Assembly: GCA_943735955.1 (NCBI GenBank)
Contig: OX030955.1
Coordinates: 6,993,269-7,057,268, forward strand
From: Piscicola geometra
Taxonomy: Eukaryota; Annelida; Clitellata; Hirudinida; Piscicolidae
Direction: 5' to 3'
Length of the DNA stretch: 64,000 nucleotides
Positions 14,101 through 32,100 of the stretch are shown in pieces. The notes beneath the pieces were generated by a model, which was not told the DNA's origin, did no database searches, and was given only the letters and a program-made list of their open reading frames with translations. Position 1 is the stretch's first letter, and every line of letters begins with the position of its first letter. The position numbers and the translations under genes are program-made.

Positions 14101-17100
14101 CCAACCCAACCATCACCAACCCAACCACCACCAACCCAACCATCACCAACCCAACCACCACCAACCCAACCATCACCAACCCAACCATCACCAACCCAAC
14201 CACCACCAACCCAACCATCACCAACCCAACCACCACCAACCCAACCATCACCAACCCAACCATCACCAACCCAACTATCACCAACCCAACCACCACCAAC
14301 CCAACCATCACCAACCCAACCATCACCAACCCAACCATCACCAACCCAACCATCACCAACCCAACCACCACCAACTCAACCATCACCAACCCCACCATCA
14401 CCAACCCAACCATCACCAACCCAACCATCACCAACCCAACCATCACCAACCCAACCATCACCAACCCAACCATCACCAACCCAACCATCACCAACCCAAC
14501 CACCACCAACCCAACCTCCACCAACCCAACCATCACCAACCCAACCATCACCAACCCAACCACCACCAACCCAACCATCACCAACCCAACCACCACCAGC
14601 CCAACCATCACCAACCCAACCATCACCAACCCAACCATCACCAACCCAACCACCACCAACCCAACTATCACCAACCCAACTATCACCAACCCAACTATCA
14701 CCAACCCAACCATCACCAACCCAACCATCACCAACCCAACCATCACCAACCCAACCACCACCAACCCAACCACCACCAACCCAACCACCACCAACCCAAC
14801 CATCACCAACCCAACCACCACCAACCCAACCATCACCAACCCAATCATCACCAACCCAACCACCACCAACCCAACCATCAACAACCCAACCACCACCAGC
14901 CCAACCATCACCAACCCAACCATCACCAACCCAACCATCACCAACCCAACCACCACCAACCCAACCTCCACCAACCCAACCTTCACCAACCCAACCATCA
15001 CCAACCCAACCACCACCAACCCAACCTCCACCAACCCAACCACCACCAACCCAACCACCACCAACCCAACCACCACCAACCCAACCATCACCAACCCAAC
15101 CATCACCAACCCAACCACCACCAACCCAACCATCACCAACCCAACCACCACCAACCCAACCACCACCAACCCAACCACCACCAACCCAACCATCACCAAC
15201 CCAACCACCACCAGCCCAACCATCACCAACCCAACCATCACCAACCCAACCATCACCAACCCAACCACCACCAGCCCAACCATCACCAACCCAACCATCA
15301 CCAACCCCACCATCACCAACCCAACCACCACCAACCCAACCATCACCAACCCAACCATCACCAACCCAACCATCACCAACCCAACCATCACCAACCCAAC
15401 CATCACCAACCCAAACATCACCAACCCAACCACCACCAACCCAACCTCCACCAACCCAACCATCACCAACCCAACCATCACCAACCCAACCACCACCAAC
15501 CCAACCATCACCAACCCAACCACCACCAACCCAACCACCACCAACCCAACCACCACCAACCCAACCACCACCAACCCAACCATCACCAACCCAACCATCA
15601 CCAACCCAACCACCACCAACCCAACCATCACCAACCCAACCACCACCAACCCAACCACCACCAACCCAACCATCACCAACCCAACCACCACCAGCCCAAC
15701 CATCACCAACCCAACCATCACCAACCCAACCATCACCAACCCAACCACCACCAACCCATCCATCACCAACCCAACCATCACCAACCCAAGCATCACCAAC
15801 CCAACCATCACCAACCCAACCATCACCAACCCAACCACCACCAACCCAACCTCCACCAACCCAACCATCACCAACCCAACCATCACCAACCCAACCACCA
15901 CCAACCCAACCATCACCAACCCAACCACCACCAACCCAACCATCACCAACCCAACCATCACCAACCCAACCACCACCAACCCAACCATCACCAACCCAAC
16001 CACCACCAACCCAACCATCACCAACCCAACCATCACCAACCCAACTATCACCAACCCAACCACCACCAACCCAACCATCACCAACCCAACCATCACCAAC
16101 CCAACCATCACCAACCCAACCATCACCAACCCAACCACCACCAACTCAACCATCACCAACCCCACCATCACCAACCCAACCATCACCAACCCAACCATCA
16201 CCAACCCAACCATCACCAACCCAACCATCACCAACCCAACCATCACCAACCCAACCATCACCAACCCAACCACCACCAACCCAACCTCCACCAACCCAAC
16301 CATCACCAACCCAACCATCACCAACCCAACCACCACCAACCCAACCATCACCAACCCAACCACCACCAGCCCAACCATCACCAACCCAACCATCACCAAC
16401 CCAACCATCACCAACCCAACCACCACCAACCCAACTATCACCAACCCAACTATCACCAACCCAACTATCACCAACCCAACCATCACCAACCCAACCATCA
16501 CCAACCCAACCATCACCAACCCAACCACCACCAACCCAACCACCACCAACCCAACCACCACCAACCCAACCATCACCAACCCAACCACCACCAACCCAAC
16601 CATCACCAACCCAATCATCACCAACCCAACCACCACCAACCCAACCATCAACAACCCAACCACCACCAGCCCAACCATCACCAACCCAACCATCACCAAC
16701 CCAACCATCACCAACCCAACCACCACCAACTCAACCATCACCAACCCAACCATCACCAACCTCACCATCACCAACCCAACCACCACCAACCCAACCATCA
16801 CCAACCCAACCATCACCAACCCAACCATCACCAACCCAACCATCACCAACCCAACCACCACCAACCCAACCTCCACCAACCCAACCATCACCAACCCAAC
16901 CATCACCAACCCAACCATCACCAACCCAACCACCACCAACCCAACCATCACCAACCCAACCACCACCAGCCCAACTATCACCAACCCAACCATCACCAAC
17001 CCAACCATCACCAACCCAACCACCACCAACCCAACCATCACCAACCCAACCACCACCAACCCAACCATCACCAACCCAACCATCACCAACCCCACCATCA

Positions 17101-20100
17101 CCAACCCAACCACCACCAACCCAACCATCACCAACCCAACCATCACCAACCCAACCATCACCAACCTAAACACCACCAACCCAACCTCCACCAACCCAAC
17201 CATCACCAACCCAACCATCACCAACCCAACCACCACCAACCCAACCATCACCAACCCAACCACCACCAACCCAACCACCACCAACCCAACCACCACCAAC
17301 CCAACCATCACCAACCCAACCATTACCAACCCAACCACCACCAACCCAACCACCACCAACCCAACCATCACCAACCCAACCACCACCAGCCCAACCATCA
17401 CCAACCCAACCATCACCAACCCCACCATCACCAACCCAACCACCACCAACCCAACCATCACCAACCCAACCATCACCAACCCAACCATCACCAACCCAAC
17501 CACCACCAACCCAACCATCACCAACCCAACCACCACCAACCCAACCACCACCAACCCAACCATCACCAACCCAACCACCACCAGCCCAACCATCACCAAC
17601 CCAACCATCACCAACCCAACCATCACCAACCCAACCACCACCAACCCATCCATCACCAACCCAACCATCACCAACCCAAGCATCACCAACCCAACCATCA
17701 CCAACCCAACCATCACCAACCCAACCACCACCAACCCAACCTCCACCAACCCAACCATCACCAACCCAACCATCACCAACCCAACCACCACCAACCCAAC
17801 CATCACCAACCCAACCACCACCAACCCAACCATCACCAACCCAACCATCACCAACCCAACCACCACCAACCCAACCATCACCAACCCAACCACCACCAAC
17901 CCAACCATCACCAACCCAACCATCACCAACCCAACTATCACCAACCCAACCACCACCAACCCAACCATCACCAACCCAACCATCACCAACCCAACCATCA
18001 CCAACCCAACCATCACCAACCCAACCACCACCAACTCAACCATCACCAACCCCACCATCACCAACCCAACCATCACCAACCCAACCATCACCAACCCAAC
18101 CATCACCAACCCAACCATCACCAACCCAACCATCACCAACCCAACCATCACCAACCCAACCATCACCAACCTAAACACCACCAACCCAACCATCACCAAC
18201 CCAACCACCACCAACCCAACCATCACCAACCCAACCATTACCAACCCAACCACCACCAACCCAACCACCACCAACCCAACCATCACCAACCCAACCACCA
18301 CCAGCCCAACCATCACCAACCCAACCATCACCAACCCCACCATCACCAACCCAACCACCACCAACCCAACCATCACCAACCCAACCATCACCAACCCAAC
18401 CATCACCAACCCAACCATCACCAACCCAACCATCACCAACCCAACCACCACCAACCCAACCTCCACCAACCCAACCTTCACCAACCCAACCATCACCAAC
18501 CCAACCACCACCAACCCAACCTCCACCAACCCAACCACCACCAACCCAACCACCACCAACCCAACCACCACCAACCCAACCATCACCAACCCAACCATCA
18601 CCAACCCAACCACCACCAACCCAACCATCACCAACCCAACCACCACCAACCCAACCACCACCAACCCAACCACCACCAACCCAACCATCACCAACCCAAC
18701 CACCACCAGCCCAACCATCACCAACCCAACCATCACCAACCCAACCATCACCAACCCAACCACCACCAGCCCAACCATCACCAACCCAACCATCACCAAC
18801 CCCACCATCACCAACCCAACCACCACCAACCCAACCATCACCAACCCAACCATCACCAACCCAACCATCACCAACCCAACCATCACCAACCCAACCATCA
18901 CCAACCCAAACATCACCAACCCAACCACCACCAACCCAACCTCCACCAACCCAACCATCACCAACCCAACCATCACCAACCCAACCACCACCAACCCAAC
19001 CATCACCAACCCAACCACCACCAACCCAACCACCACCAACCCAACCACCACCAACCCAACCACCACCAACCCAACCATCACCAACCCAACCATCACCAAC
19101 CCAACCACCACCAACCCAACCATCACCAACCCAACCACCACCAACCCAACCACCACCAACCCAACCATCACCAACCCAACCACCACCAGCCCAACCATCA
19201 CCAACCCAACCATCACCAACCCAACCATCACCAACCCAACCACCACCAACCCATCCATCACCAACCCAACCATCACCAACCCAAGCATCACCAACCCAAC
19301 CATCACCAACCCAACCATCACCAACCCAACCACCACCAACCCAACCTCCACCAACCCAACCATCACCAACCCAACCATCACCAACCCAACCACCACCAAC
19401 CCAACCATCACCAACCCAACCACCACCAACCCAACCATCACCAACCCAACCATCACCAACCCAACCACCACCAACCCAACCATCACCAACCCAACCACCA
19501 CCAACCCAACCATCACCAACCCAACCATCACCAACCCAACTATCACCAACCCAACCACCACCAACCCAACCATCACCAACCCAACCATCACCAACCCAAC
19601 CATCACCAACCCAACCATCACCAACCCAACCACCACCAACTCAACCATCACCAACCCCACCATCACCAACCCAACCATCACCAACCCAACCATCACCAAC
19701 CCAACCATCACCAACCCAACCATCACCAACCCAACCATCACCAACCCAACCATCACCAACCCAACCACCACCAACCCAACCTCCACCAACCCAACCATCA
19801 CCAACCCAACCATCACCAACCCAACCACCACCAACCCAACCATCACCAACCCAACCACCACCAGCCCAACCATCACCAACCCAACCATCACCAACCCAAC
19901 CATCACCAACCCAACCACCACCAACCCAACTATCACCAACCCAACTATCACCAACCCAACTATCACCAACCCAACCATCACCAACCCAACCATCACCAAC
20001 CCAACCATCACCAACCCAACCACCACCAACCCAACCACCACCAACCCAACCACCACCAACCCAACCATCACCAACCCAACCACCACCAACCCAACCATCA

Positions 20101-23100
20101 CCAACCCAATCATCACCAACCCAACCACCACCAACCCAACCATCAACAACCCAACCACCACCAGCCCAACCATCACCAACCCAACCATCACCAACCCAAC
20201 CATCACCAACCCAACCATCACCAACCCAACCACCACCAACTCAACCATCACCAACCCAACCATCACCAACCTCACCATCACCAACCCAACCACCACCAAC
20301 CCAACCATCACCAACCCAACCATCACCAACCCAACCATCACCAACCCAACCATCACCAACCCAACCACCACCAACCCAACCTCCACCAACCCAACCATCA
20401 CCAACCCAACCATCACCAACCCAACCATCACCAACCCAACCACCACCAACCCAACCATCACCAACCCAACCACCACCAGCCCAACTATCACCAACCCAAC
20501 CATCACCAACCCAACCATCACCAACCCAACCACCACCAACCCAACCATCACCAACCCAACCACCACCAACCCAACCATCACCAACCCAACCATCACCAAC
20601 CCCACCATCACCAACCCAACCACCACCAACCCAACCATCACCAACCCAACCATCACCAACCCAACCATCACCAACCTAAACACCACCAACCCAACCTCCA
20701 CCAACCCAACCATCACCAACCCAACCATCACCAACCCAACCACCACCAACCCAACCATCACCAACCCAACCACCACCAACCCAACCACCACCAACCCAAC
20801 CACCACCAACCCAACCATCACCAACCCAACCATTACCAACCCAACCACCACCAACCCAACCACCACCAACCCAACCATCACCAACCCAACCACCACCAGC
20901 CCAACCATCACCAACCCAACCATCACCAACCCCACCATCACCAACCCAACCACCACCAACCCAACCATCACCAACCCAACCATCACCAACCCAACCATCA
21001 CCAACCCAACCATCACCAACCCAACCATCACCAACCCAACCACCACCAACCCAACCTCCACCAACCCAACCTTCACCAACCCAACCATCACCAACCCAAC
21101 CACCACCAACCCAACCTCCACCAACCCAACCACCACCAACCCAACCACCACTAACCCAACCACCACCAACCCAACCATCACCAACCCAACCATCACCAAC
21201 CCAACCACCACCAACCCAACCATCACCAACCCAACCACCACCAACCCAACCACCACCAACCCAACCACCACCAACCCAACCATCACCAACCCAACCACCA
21301 CCAGCCCAACCATCACCAACCCAACCATCACCAACCCAACCATCACCAACCCAACCACCACCAGCCCAACCATCACCAACCCAACCATCACCAACCCCAC
21401 CATCACCAACCCAACCACCACCAACCCAACCATCACCAACCCAAACATCACCAACCCAACCATCACCAACCCAACCATCACCAACCCAAACATCACCAAC
21501 CCAACCACCACCAACCCAACCTCCACCAACCCAACCATCACCAACCCAACCATCACCAACCCAACCACCACCAACCCAACCATCACCAACCCAACCACCA
21601 CCAACCCAACCACCACCAACCCAACCACCACCAACCCAACCACCACCAACCCAACCATCACCAACCCAACCATCACCAACCCAACCACCACCAACCCAAC
21701 CATCACCAACCCAACCACCACCAACCCAACCACCACCAACCCAACCATCACCAACCCAACCACCACCAGCCCAACCATCACCAACCCAACCATCACCAAC
21801 CCAACCATCACCAACCCAACCACCACCAACCCAACCATCACCAACCCAACCATCACCAACCCAAGCATCACCAACCCAACCATCACCAACCCAACCATCA
21901 CCAACCCAACCACCACCAACCCAACCTCCACCAACCCAACCATCACCAACCCAACCACCACCAACCCAACCATCACCAACCCAACCACCACCAACCCAAC
22001 CATCACCAACCCAACCATCACCAACCCAACCACCACCAACCCAACCATCACCAACCCAACCACCACCAACCCAACCATCACCAACCCAACCATCACCAAC
22101 CCAACTATCACCAACTCAACCACCACCAACCCAACCATCACCAACCCAACCATCACCAACCCAACCATCACCAACCCAACCATCACCAACCCAACCACCA
22201 CCAACCCAACCTCCACCAACCCAACCATCACCAACCCAACCATCACCAACCCAACCATCACCAACCCAACCATCACCAACCCCACCATCACCAACCCAAC
22301 CACCACCAACCCAACCATCACCAACCCAACCACCACCAACCCAACCACCACCAACCCAACTATCACCAACCCAACCATCACCAACCCAACCATCACCAAC
22401 CCAACCACCACCAGCCCAACCATCACCAACCCAACCATCACCAACCCAACCATCACCAACCCAACCACCACCAACTCAACCATCACCAACCCAACCATCA
22501 CCAACCCCACCATCACCAACCCAACCACCACCAACCCAACCATCACCAACCCAACCATCACCAACCCAACCATCACCAACCCAACCATCACCAACCCAAC
22601 CACCACCAACCCAACCTCCACCAACCCAACCATCACCAACCCAACCATCACCAACCCAACCACCACCAACCCAACCATCACCAACCCAACCACCACCAGC
22701 CCAACCATCACCAACCCAACCATCACCAACCCAACCATCACCAACCCAACCATCACCAACCCAACCTCCACCAACCCAACCATCACCAACCCAACCATCA
22801 CCAACCCAACCACCACCAACCCAACCATCACCAACCCAACCACCACCAACCCAACCACCACCAACCCAACCACCACCAACCCAACCACCACCAACCCAAC
22901 CATCACCAACCCAACCATCACCAACCCAACCACCACCAACCCAACCATCACCAACCCAACCACCACCAACCCAACCACTACCAACCCAACCACCACCAAC
23001 CCAACCATCACCAACCCAACCACCACCAGCCCAACCATCACCAACCCAACCATCACCAACCCAACCATCACCAACCCAACCACCACCAACCCAACCATCA

Positions 23101-26100
23101 CCAACCCAACCATCACCAACCCAAGCATCACCAACCCAACCATCACCAACCCAACCATCACCAACCCAACCACCACCAACCCAACCTCCACCAACCCAAC
23201 CATCACCAACCCAACCATCACCAACCCAACCACCACCAACCCAACCATCACCAACCCAACCACCACCAACCCAACCATCACCAACCCAACCATCACCAAC
23301 CCAACCACCACCAACCCAACCATCACCAACCCAACCACCACCAACCCAACCATCACCAACCCAACCATCACCAACCCAACTATCACCAACCCAACCACCA
23401 CCAACCCAACCATCACCAACCCAACCATCACCAACCCAACCATCACCAACCCAACCATCACCAACCCAACCACCACCAACCCAACCTCCACCAACCCAAC
23501 CATCACCAACCCAACCATCACCAACCCAACCATCACCAACCCAACCATCACCAACCCCACCATCACCAACCCAACCACCACCAACCCAACCATCACCAAC
23601 CCAACCACCACCAACCCAACCACCACCAACCCAACTATCACCAACCCAACCATCACCAACCCAACCATCACCAACCCAACCACCACCAGCCCAACCATCA
23701 CCAACCCAACCATCACCAACCCAACCATCACCAACCCAACCACCACCAACTCAACCATCACCAACCCAACCATCACCAACCCCACCATCACCAACCCAAC
23801 CACCACCAACCCAACCATCACCAACCCAACCATCACCAACCCAACCATCACCAACCCAACCATCACCAACCCAACCACCACCAACCCAACCTCCACCAAC
23901 CCAACCATCACCAACCCAACCATCACCAACCCAACCACCACCAACCCAACCATCACCAACCCAACCACCACCAGCCCAACCATCACCAACCCAACCATCA
24001 CCAACCCAACCATCACCAACCCAACCATCACCAACCCAACCACCACCAACTCAACCATCACCAACCCAACCATCACCAACCCCACCATCACCAACCCAAC
24101 CACCACCAACCCAACCATCACCAACCCAACCATCACCAACCCCACCATCACCAACCCAACCATCACCAACCCAACCATCACCAACCCAACCACCACCAAC
24201 CCAACCACCACCAACCCAACCACCACCAACCCAACCATCACCAACCCAACCACCACCAACCCAACCATCACCAACCCAACCATCACCAACCCAACCACCA
24301 CCAACCCAACCATCACCAACCCAACCACCACCAGCCCAACCATCACCAACCCAACCATCACCAACCCAACCATCACCAACCCAACCACCACCAACTCAAC
24401 CATCACCAACCCAACCATCACCAACCCAACCATCACCAACCCAACCATCACCAACCCCACCATCACCAACCCAACCACCACCAACCCAACCATCACCAAC
24501 CCAACCATCACCAACCCCACCATCACCAACCCAACCACCACCAACCCAACCATCACCAACCCAACCATCACCAACCCAACCATCACCAACCCAACCATCA
24601 CCAACCCAACCATCACCAACCCAACCACCACCAACCCAACCTCCACCAACCCAACCATCACCAACCCAACCATCACCAACCCAACCATCACCAACCCAAC
24701 CATCACCAACCCAACCATCACCAACCCAACCACCACCAACCCAACCACCACCAACCCAACCACCACCAACCCAACCATCACCAACCCAACCACCACCAAC
24801 CCAACCACCACCAACCCAACCATCACCAACCCAACCATCACCAACCCAACCACCACCAACCCAACCATCACCAACCCAACCACCACCAACCCAACCACCA
24901 CCAACTCAACCACCACCAACCCAACCATCACCAACCCAACCACCACCAGCCCAACCATCACCAACCCAACCATCACCAACCCAACCATCACCAACCCAAC
25001 CATCACCAACCCAACCATCACCAACCCAACTACCACCAACCCAACCATCACCAACCCAACTATCACCAACCCAACTATCACCAACCCAACTATCACCAAC
25101 CCAACCATCACCAACCCAACCATCACCAACCCAACCATCACCATCCCAACCACCACCAACCCAACCATCACCAACCCAACCACCACCAGCCCAACCATCA
25201 CCAACCCAACCATCACCAACCCAACCATCACCAACCCAACCACCACCAACTCAACCATCACCAACCCCACCATCACCAACCCAACCACCACCAACCCAAC
25301 CATCACCAACCCAACCATCACCAACCCAACCATCACCAACCCAACCATCACCAACCCAACCACCACCAACCCAACCTCCACCAACCCAACCATCACCAAC
25401 CCAACCATCACCAACCCAACCACCACCAACCCAACCATCACCAACCCAACCACCACCAGCCCAACCATCACCAACCCAACCATCACCAACCCAACCATCA
25501 CCAACCCAACCACCACCAACCCAACTATCACCAACCCAACTATCACCAACCCAACTATCACCAACCCAACCATCACCAACCCAACCATCACCAACCCAAC
25601 CATCACCAACCCAACCACCACCAACCCAACCACCACCAACCCAACCACCACCAACCCAACCATCACCAACCCAACCACCACCAACCCAACCATCACCAAC
25701 CCAATCATCACCAACCCAACCACCACTAACCCAACCATCACCAACCCAACCACCACCAGCCCAACCATCACCAACCCAACCATCACCAACCCAACCATCA
25801 CCAACCCAACCACCACCAACTCAACCATCACCAACCCAACCATCACCAACCTCACCATCACCAACCCAACCACCACCAACCCAACCATCACCAACCCAAC
25901 CATCACCAACCCAACCATCACCAACCCAACCATCACCAACCCAACCACCACCAACCCAACCTCCACCAACCCAACCATCACCAACCCAACCATCACCAAC
26001 CCAACCATCACCAACCCAACCACCACCAACCCAACCATCACCAACCCAACCACCACCAGCCCAACTATCACCAACCCAACCATCACCAACCCAACCATCA

Positions 26101-29100
26101 CCAACCCAACCACCACCAACCCAACCATCACCAACCCAACCACCACCAACCCAACCATCACCAACCCAACCATCACCAACCCCACCATCACCAACCCAAC
26201 CACCACCAACCCAACCATCACCAACCCAACCATCACCAACCTAAACACCACCAACCCAACCTCCACCAACCCAACCATCACCAACCCAACCATCACCAAC
26301 CCAACCACCACCAACCCAACCATCACCAACCCAACCACCACCAACCCAACCACCACCAACCCAACCACCACCAACCCAACCATCACCAACCCAACCATCA
26401 CCAACCCAACCACCACCAACCCAACCATCACCAACCCAACCATTACCAACCCAACCACCACCAACCCAACCACCACCAACCCAACCATCACCAACCCAAC
26501 CACCACCAGCCCAACCATCACCAACCCAACCATCACCAACCCCACCATCACCAACCCAACCACCACCAACCCAACCATCACCAACCCAACCATCACCAAC
26601 CCAACCATCACCAACCCAACCATCACCAACCCAACCATCACCAACCCAACCACCACCAACCCAACCTCCACCAACCCAACCTTCACCAACCCAACCATCA
26701 CCAACCCAACCACCACCAACCCAACCTCCACCAACCCAACCACCACCAACCCAACCACCACCAACCCAACCACCACCAACCCAACCATCACCAACCCAAC
26801 CATCACCAACCCAACCACCACCAACCCAACCATCACCAACCCAACCACCACCAACCCAACCACCACCAACCCAACCACCACCAACCCAACCATCACCAAC
26901 CCAACCACCACCAGCCCAACCATCACCAACCCAACCATCACCAACCCAACCATCACCAACCCAACCACCACCAGCCCAACCATCACCAACCCAACCATCA
27001 CCAACCCCACCATCACCAACCCAACCACCACCAACCCAACCATCACCAACCCAACCATCACCAACCCAACCATCACCAACCCAACCATCACCAACCCAAA
27101 CATCACCAACCCAACCACCACCAACCCAACCTCCACCAACCCAACCATCACCAACCCAACCATCACCAACCCAACCACCACCAACCCAACCATCACCAAC
27201 CCAACCACCACCAACCCAACCACCACCAACCCAACCACCACCAACCCAACCATCACCAACCCAACCATCACCAACCCAACCACCACCAACCCAACCATCA
27301 CCAACCCAACCACCACCAACCCAACCACCACCAACCCAACCACCACCAACCCAACCATCACCAACCCAACCACCACCAGCCCAACCATCACCAACCCAAC
27401 CATCACCAACCCAACCATCACCAACCCAACCACCACCAACCCAACCATCACCAACCCAACCATCACCAACCCAACCATCACCAACCCAACCATCACCAAC
27501 CCAACCATCACCAACCCAACCACCACCAACCCAACCTCCACCAACCCAACCATCACCAACCCAACCATCACCAACCCAACCACCACCAACCCAACCATCA
27601 CCAACCCAACTACCACCAACCCAACCATCACCAACCCAACCATCACCAACCCAACCACCACCAACCCAACCATCACCAACCCAACCATCACCAACCCAAC
27701 CATCACCAACCCAACCATCACCAACCCAACCATCACCAACCCAACCATCACCAACCCAACCATCACCAACCCAACCACCACCAACCCAACCTCCACCAAC
27801 CCAACCATCACCAACCCAACCATCACCAACCCAACCATCACCAACCCAACCATCACCAACCCCACCATCACCAACCCAACCACCACCAACCCAACCATCA
27901 CCAACCCAACCACCACCAACCCAACCATCACCAACCCAACCATCACCAACCCAACCACCACCAACCCAACCATCACCAACCCAACCATCACCAACCCAAC
28001 CATCACCAACCCAACCATCACCAACCCAACCATCACCAACCCAACCATCACCAACCCAACCACCACCAACCCAACCTCCACCAACCCAACCATCACCAAC
28101 CCAACCATCACCAACCCAACCATCACCAACCCAACCATCACCAACCCCACCATCACCAACCCAACCACCACCAACCCAACCATCACCAACCCAACCACCA
28201 CCAACCCAACCACCACCAACCCAACTATCACCAACCCAACCATCACCAACCCAACCATCACCAACCCAACCATCACCAACCCAACCATCACCAACCCAAC
28301 CACCACCAACCCAACCACCACCAACCCAACCACCACCAACCCAACCATCACCAACCCAACCACCACCAACCCAACCATCACCAACCCAATCATCACCAAC
28401 CCAACCACCACCAACCCAACCATCACCAACCCAACCACCACCAGCCCAACCATCACCAACCCAACCATCACCAACCCAACCATCACCAACCCAACCACCA
28501 CCAACCCAACCATCACCAACCCAACCATCACCAACCCAACCACCACCAACCCAACCATCACCAACCCAACCACCACCAACCCAACCACCACCAACCCAAC
28601 CACCACCAACCCAACCATCACCAACCCAACCACCACCAGCCCAACCATCACCAACCCAACCATCACCAACCCAACCATCACCAACCCAACCACCACCAGC
28701 CCAACCATCACCAACCCAACCATCACCAACCCCACCATCACCAACCCAACCACCACCAACCCAACCATCACCAACCCAACCATCACCAACCCAACCATCA
28801 CCAACCCAACCATCACCAACCCAAACATCACCAACCCAACCACCACCAACCCAACCTCCACCAACCCAACCATCACCAACCCAACCATCACCAACCCAAC
28901 CACCACCAACCCAACCATCACCAACCCAACCACCACCAACCCAACCACCACCAACCCAACCACCACCAACCCAACCATCACCAACCCAACCATCACCAAC
29001 CCAACCACCACCAACCCAACCATCACCAACCCAACCACCACCAACCCAACCACCACCAACCCAACCACCACCAACCCAACCATCACCAACCCAACCACCA

Positions 29101-32100
29101 CCAGCCCAACCATCACCAACCCAACCATCACCAACCCAACCATCACCAACCCAACCACCACCAACCCAACCATCACCAACCCAACCATCACCAACCCAAG
29201 CATCACCAACCCAACCATCACCAACCCAACCATCACCAACCCAACCACCACCAACCCAACCTCCACCAACCCAACCATCACCAACCCAACCATCACCAAC
29301 CCAACCACCACCAACCCAACCATCACCAACCCAACCACCACCAACCCAACCATCACCAACCCAACCATCACCAACCCAACCACCACCAACCCAACCATCA
29401 CCAACCCAACCATCACCAACCCAACCATCACCAACCCAACCATCACCAACCCAACCATCACCAACCCAACCATCACCAACCCAACCACCACCAACCCAAC
29501 CTCCACCAACCCAACCATCACCAACCCAACCATCACCAACCCAACCATCACCAACCCAACCATCACCAACCCCACCATCACCAACCCAACCACCACCAAC
29601 CCAACCATCACAAACCCAACCACCACCAACCCAACCACCACCAACCCAACTATCACCAACCCAACCATCACCAACCCAACCATCACCAACCCAACCATCA
29701 CCAACCCAACCATCACCAACCCAACCACCACCAACCCAACCACCACCAACCCAACCACCACCAACCCAACCATCACCAACCCAACCATCACCAACCCAAC
29801 CATCACCAACTCAACCATCACCAACCCAACCACCACCAACCCAACCATCACCAACCCAACCACCACCAGCCCAACCATCACCAACCCAACCATCACCAAC
29901 CCAACCACCACCAACTCAACCATCACCAACCCAACCATCACCAACCCCACCATCACCAACCCAACTATCACCAACCCAACCATCACCAACCCAACCATCA
30001 CCAACCCAACCACCACCAACCCAACCATCACCAACCCAACCACCACCAACCCAACCATCACCAACCCAACCATCACCAACCCAACTATCACCAACCCAAC
30101 CACCACCAACCCAACCATCACCAACCCAACCATCACCAACCCAACCATCACCAACCCAACCATCACCAACCCAACCACCACCAACCCAACCTCCACCAAC
30201 CCAACCATCACCAACCCAACCATCACCAACCCAACCATCACCAACCCAACCATCACCAACCCCACCATCACCAACCCAACCACCACCAACCCAACCATCA
30301 CCAACCCAACCACCACCAACCCAACCATCACCAACCCAACTATCACCAACCCAACCATCACCAACCCAACCATCACCAACCCAACCATCACCAACCCAAC
30401 CACCACCAACCCAACCACCACCAACCCAACCACCACCAACCCAACCATCACCAACCCAACCACCACCAACCCAACCATCACCAACCCAACCATCACCAAC
30501 CCAACCACCACCAACCCAACCATCACCAACCCAACCACCACCAGCCCAACCATCACCAACCCAACCATCACCAACCCAACCACCACCAACTCAACCATCA
30601 CCAACCCAACCATCACCAACCCCACCATCACCAACCCAACCACCACCAACCCAACCATCACCAACCCAACCATCACCAACCCAACCATCACCAACCCAAC
30701 CATCACCAACCCAACCACCACCAACCCAACCTCCACCAACCCAACCATCACCAACCCAACCATCACCAACCCAACCACCACCAACCCAACCACCACCAAC
30801 CCAACCATCACCAACCCAACTATCACCAACCCAACCATCACCAACCCAACCACCACCAACCCAACCATCACCAACCCAACCACCACCAACCCAACCATCA
30901 CCAACCCAACTATCACCAACCCAACTATCACCAACCCAACCATCACCAACCCAACCATCACCAACCCAACCATCATCAACCCAACCACCACCAACCCAAC
31001 CATCACCAACCCAACTATCACCAACCCAACCATCACCAACCCAACCATCACCAACCCAACCATCACCAACCCAACCACCACCAACCCAACCACCACCAAC
31101 CCAACCACCACCAACCCAACCATCACCAACCCAACCACCACCAACCCAACCATCACCAACCCAACCACCACCAGCCCAACCATCACCAACCCAACCATCA
31201 CCAACCCAACCATCACCAACCCAACCACCACCAACTCAACCATCACCAACCCAACCATCACCAACCCCACCATCACCAACCCAACCACCACCAACCCAAC
31301 CATCACCAACCCAACCATCACCAAACCAACCATCACCAACCCAACCATCACCAACCCAACCACCACCAACCCAACCTCCACCAACCCAACCATCACCAAC
31401 CCAACCATCACCAACCCAACCACCACCAACCCAACCACCACCAACCCAACCATCACCAACCCAACTATCACCAACCCAACCATCACCAACCCAACCATCA
31501 CCAACCCAACCACCACCAACCCAACCATCACCAACCCAACCACCACCAACCCAACCATCACCAACCCAACCATCACCAACCCAACTATCACCAACCCAAC
31601 CACCACCAACCCAACCATCACCAACCCAACCATCACCAACCCAACCATCACCAACCCAACCACCACCAACCCAACCTCCACCAACCCAACCATCACCAAC
31701 CCAACCATCACCAACCCAACCATCACCAACCCAACCATCACCAACCCCACCATCACCAACCCAACCACCACCAACCCAACCATCACCAACCCAACCACCA
31801 CCAACCCAACCATCACCAACCCAACTATCACCAACCCAACTATCACCAACCCAACCATCACCAACCCAACCATCACCAACCCAACCACCACCAACCCAAC
31901 CACCACCAACCCAACCACCACCAACCCAACCATCACCAACCCAACCACCACCAACCCAACCATCACCAACCCAACCATCACCAACCCAACCACCACCAAC
32001 CCAACCATCACCAACCCAACCACCACCAGCCCAACCATCACCAACCCAACCATCACCAACCCAACCACCACCAACTCAACCATCACCAACCCAACCATCA

